Shown here one piece after another: positions 4,410-5,433 of a DNA stretch of 5,433 bases (position 1 is the stretch's first letter; each line of letters opens with the position of its first letter). The notes beneath the pieces are model-generated. The model was not told the DNA's origin and ran no database searches. It was given only the letters and a program-made list of their open reading frames with translations. A program made the position numbers and the translations under genes. The DNA is from JAGXQV01 sp964451375 (GTDB lineage Bacteria > Pseudomonadota > Gammaproteobacteria > Burkholderiales > Sulfuricellaceae), in the NCBI GenBank assembly GCA_964451375.1, contig CAYVIN010000167.1, forward strand, positions 1 through 5,433, read 5' to 3'.

Positions 4410-5433
4410 TAGCTCCCCTGTTCCTTCGTCCACGAATCCTTCAACGTCACCGTCCGATTAAACACCAGCTTGCCGCCTGCCACATGGTCGCGGCGGTCGC
4501 TGCAAAAATAGCCGAGGCGCTCGAACTGGTAGCGGGTTTCCGGGGCGGCGTTCTGGACGGCGGCTTCCACCCAGCCCTGAACGACTTCCAGTGAGCCGGG
4601 ATTGAGGAATTCATGAAAGTCGCGTTCGCGGTCAGCGTCCGGCTTGGGCACCGTAAAGAGCCGGTCGTAGAGGCGAATTTCGGCGGGTAGCGCGTCGCTG
4701 CACGACAGCCAGTGGATGACGCCTTTCACCTTGCGGCCTTCGGGGTTCTTGCCGAGGGTGTTGGGGTCGATGGAACATTTCAATTCGACAACGTTGCCGG
4801 CGGCATCCTTCACCGCTTCATCGCATTTGATCACGTAGCTGTAGCGCAGGCGCACTTCACCGCCGACGGTGAGGCGTTGCCAGCCGGGCGGCGGGGTTTC
4901 GGCGAAGTCGTCGGCTTCGATCCAGATTTCCCTGGCGAACGGCACCAGGCGGCTGCCAAATTCAGGATGGTTGGGGTGGAACCCGGCTTCGCGGGAGGCA
5001 GTCTCGCCCTCGACGAAATTACTGATGGTGACCTTCAACGGCCTGACCACCGCCATCACGCGCGGTACGGAGGCTTCCAGATCGTCGCGGATGCTCGATT
5101 CGAGCACACTCATATCCACAGTGTTGTCGCTCTTGGAAATGCCGATGCGCCGCGCGAAATCGCGAATACCGGCGGGGCTGTAGCCGCGTCGGCGCATCCC
5201 GGAGATGGTCGGCATACGCGGGTCGTCCCACCCGCTCACCTTGTTTTCGGTGACCAGTTGCAGGAGCTTGCGTTTGCTGGTGATGGTGTATTGCAGTTCC
5301 AGCCGCGAGAACTCGATCTGGCGCGGGTGGCAAGGCACCGGAAGTTGATCCAGACACCAATCGTAGAGTGGACGGTGATCCTCGAATTCGAGGGTGCACA
5401 GGGAATGGGTGATGTTTTCCAGCGCATCGGAAA
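4409..5433 (-). CDS. glnS: Glutaminyl-tRNA synthetase, C-terminal part (5' end outside window)
   Basis: GlnRS is a cytoplasmic class I enzyme that charges tRNA-Gln with glutamine, using ATP. The frame is open to the window edge and reads SDALENITHSLCTLEF there, giving 340 residues that match E. coli GlnRS (554 aa) from about residue 215 to its end. The GTG at 5338 is an internal valine, not a start. Numbered in this fragment, the KMSKS-type ATP loop is TSKRK (51-55). It is followed by WDDPRMPTISG (68-78) and then the two beta-barrel anticodon-binding domains. Marks of these are GSRLVPFAREIWIEADDF (159-176), GRKVKGVIHWLS (232-243), IRLYDRLF (252-259), QFERLGYFC (302-310) and FNRTVTLKDSW (324-334). 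The HIGH-type motif lies outside the window. The TAA stop at 4411-4409 merges with the terminator. It lies upstream of hipBA on the same strand. The identification is near certain. Confidence 0.98.
   Translation of the reverse strand, partial: SDALENITHSLCTLEFEDHRPLYDWCLDQLPVPCHPRQIEFSRLELQYTITSKRKLLQLVTENKVSGWDDPRMPTISGMRRRGYSPAGIRDFARRIGISKSDNTVDMSVLESSIRDDLEASVPRVMAVVRPLKVTISNFVEGETASREAGFHPNHPEFGSRLVPFAREIWIEADDFAETPPPGWQRLTVGGEVRLRYSYVIKCDEAVKDAAGNVVELKCSIDPNTLGKNPEGRKVKGVIHWLSCSDALPAEIRLYDRLFTVPKPDADRERDFHEFLNPGSLEVVQGWVEAAVQNAAPETRYQFERLGYFCSDRRDHVAGGKLVFNRTVTLKDSWTKEQGS

Noticed and set aside
4315..4420. Short ATG frame starting MKRRAGG in the spacer
   Set aside because: It reads through the terminator and into the antisense of glnS, has no ribosome site and no recognisable domain.
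5336..5338. GTG as a start codon for the glutaminyl-tRNA synthetase
   Set aside because: The frame continues upstream to the window edge with residues (ENITHSLCTLEF) typical of internal GlnRS sequence, so this is an internal valine of a gene cut by the window.

Overview
The window looks like chromosomal DNA of a GC-rich proteobacterium, most likely a betaproteobacterium or a close gammaproteobacterial relative. This is an inference from the close full-length resemblance of two housekeeping proteins, ClpA and GlnRS, to their proteobacterial forms, from the GC-rich codon use, and from a pyrimidine/purine palindromic repeat style that is common in these groups. The species cannot be named from the sequence.

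Layout. Positions 1-1979 (+) hold the 3' part of clpA, the AAA+ unfoldase of the ClpAP protease, followed at 1992-2022 by a strong symmetric hairpin terminator. Positions 2023-2596 carry no credible gene. They hold a dense set of nested inverted repeats: an outer 17-bp pair, a 36-bp pair enclosing about 280 bp, a CCCTCTCC-type palindromic repeat inside it, and a second G-rich palindromic repeat to its right. Positions 4143-2597 (-) hold a two-gene hipB-hipA toxin-antitoxin operon, an Xre-type repressor/antitoxin and a HipA-family Ser/Thr kinase, coupled by a TGATG junction. An AT-rich control region at about 4130-4197 has a sigma70-like promoter placed so close to the hipB ATG that the message is predicted to be leaderless or nearly so. 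Positions 4198-4373 are non-coding with nothing I can name. Positions 4374-5433 (-) hold a symmetric terminator and the C-terminal part of glnS, glutaminyl-tRNA synthetase, whose 5' end lies outside the window.

How it fits together. glnS, hipB and hipA run in the same direction (glnS > hipB > hipA on the minus strand) and converge on clpA. The hipBA module is an accessory insertion between two housekeeping genes, with the repeat cluster at its 3' side, flush against the hipA stop codon. The most attractive biological point is that the HipA kinase lies directly beside a class I aminoacyl-tRNA synthetase of the GltX/GlnS family. E. coli HipA is known to phosphorylate GltX at a serine in its KMSKS-type loop, and the GlnRS here has the matching serine. 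Whether the neighbour is a target is a hypothesis that the sequence cannot settle.
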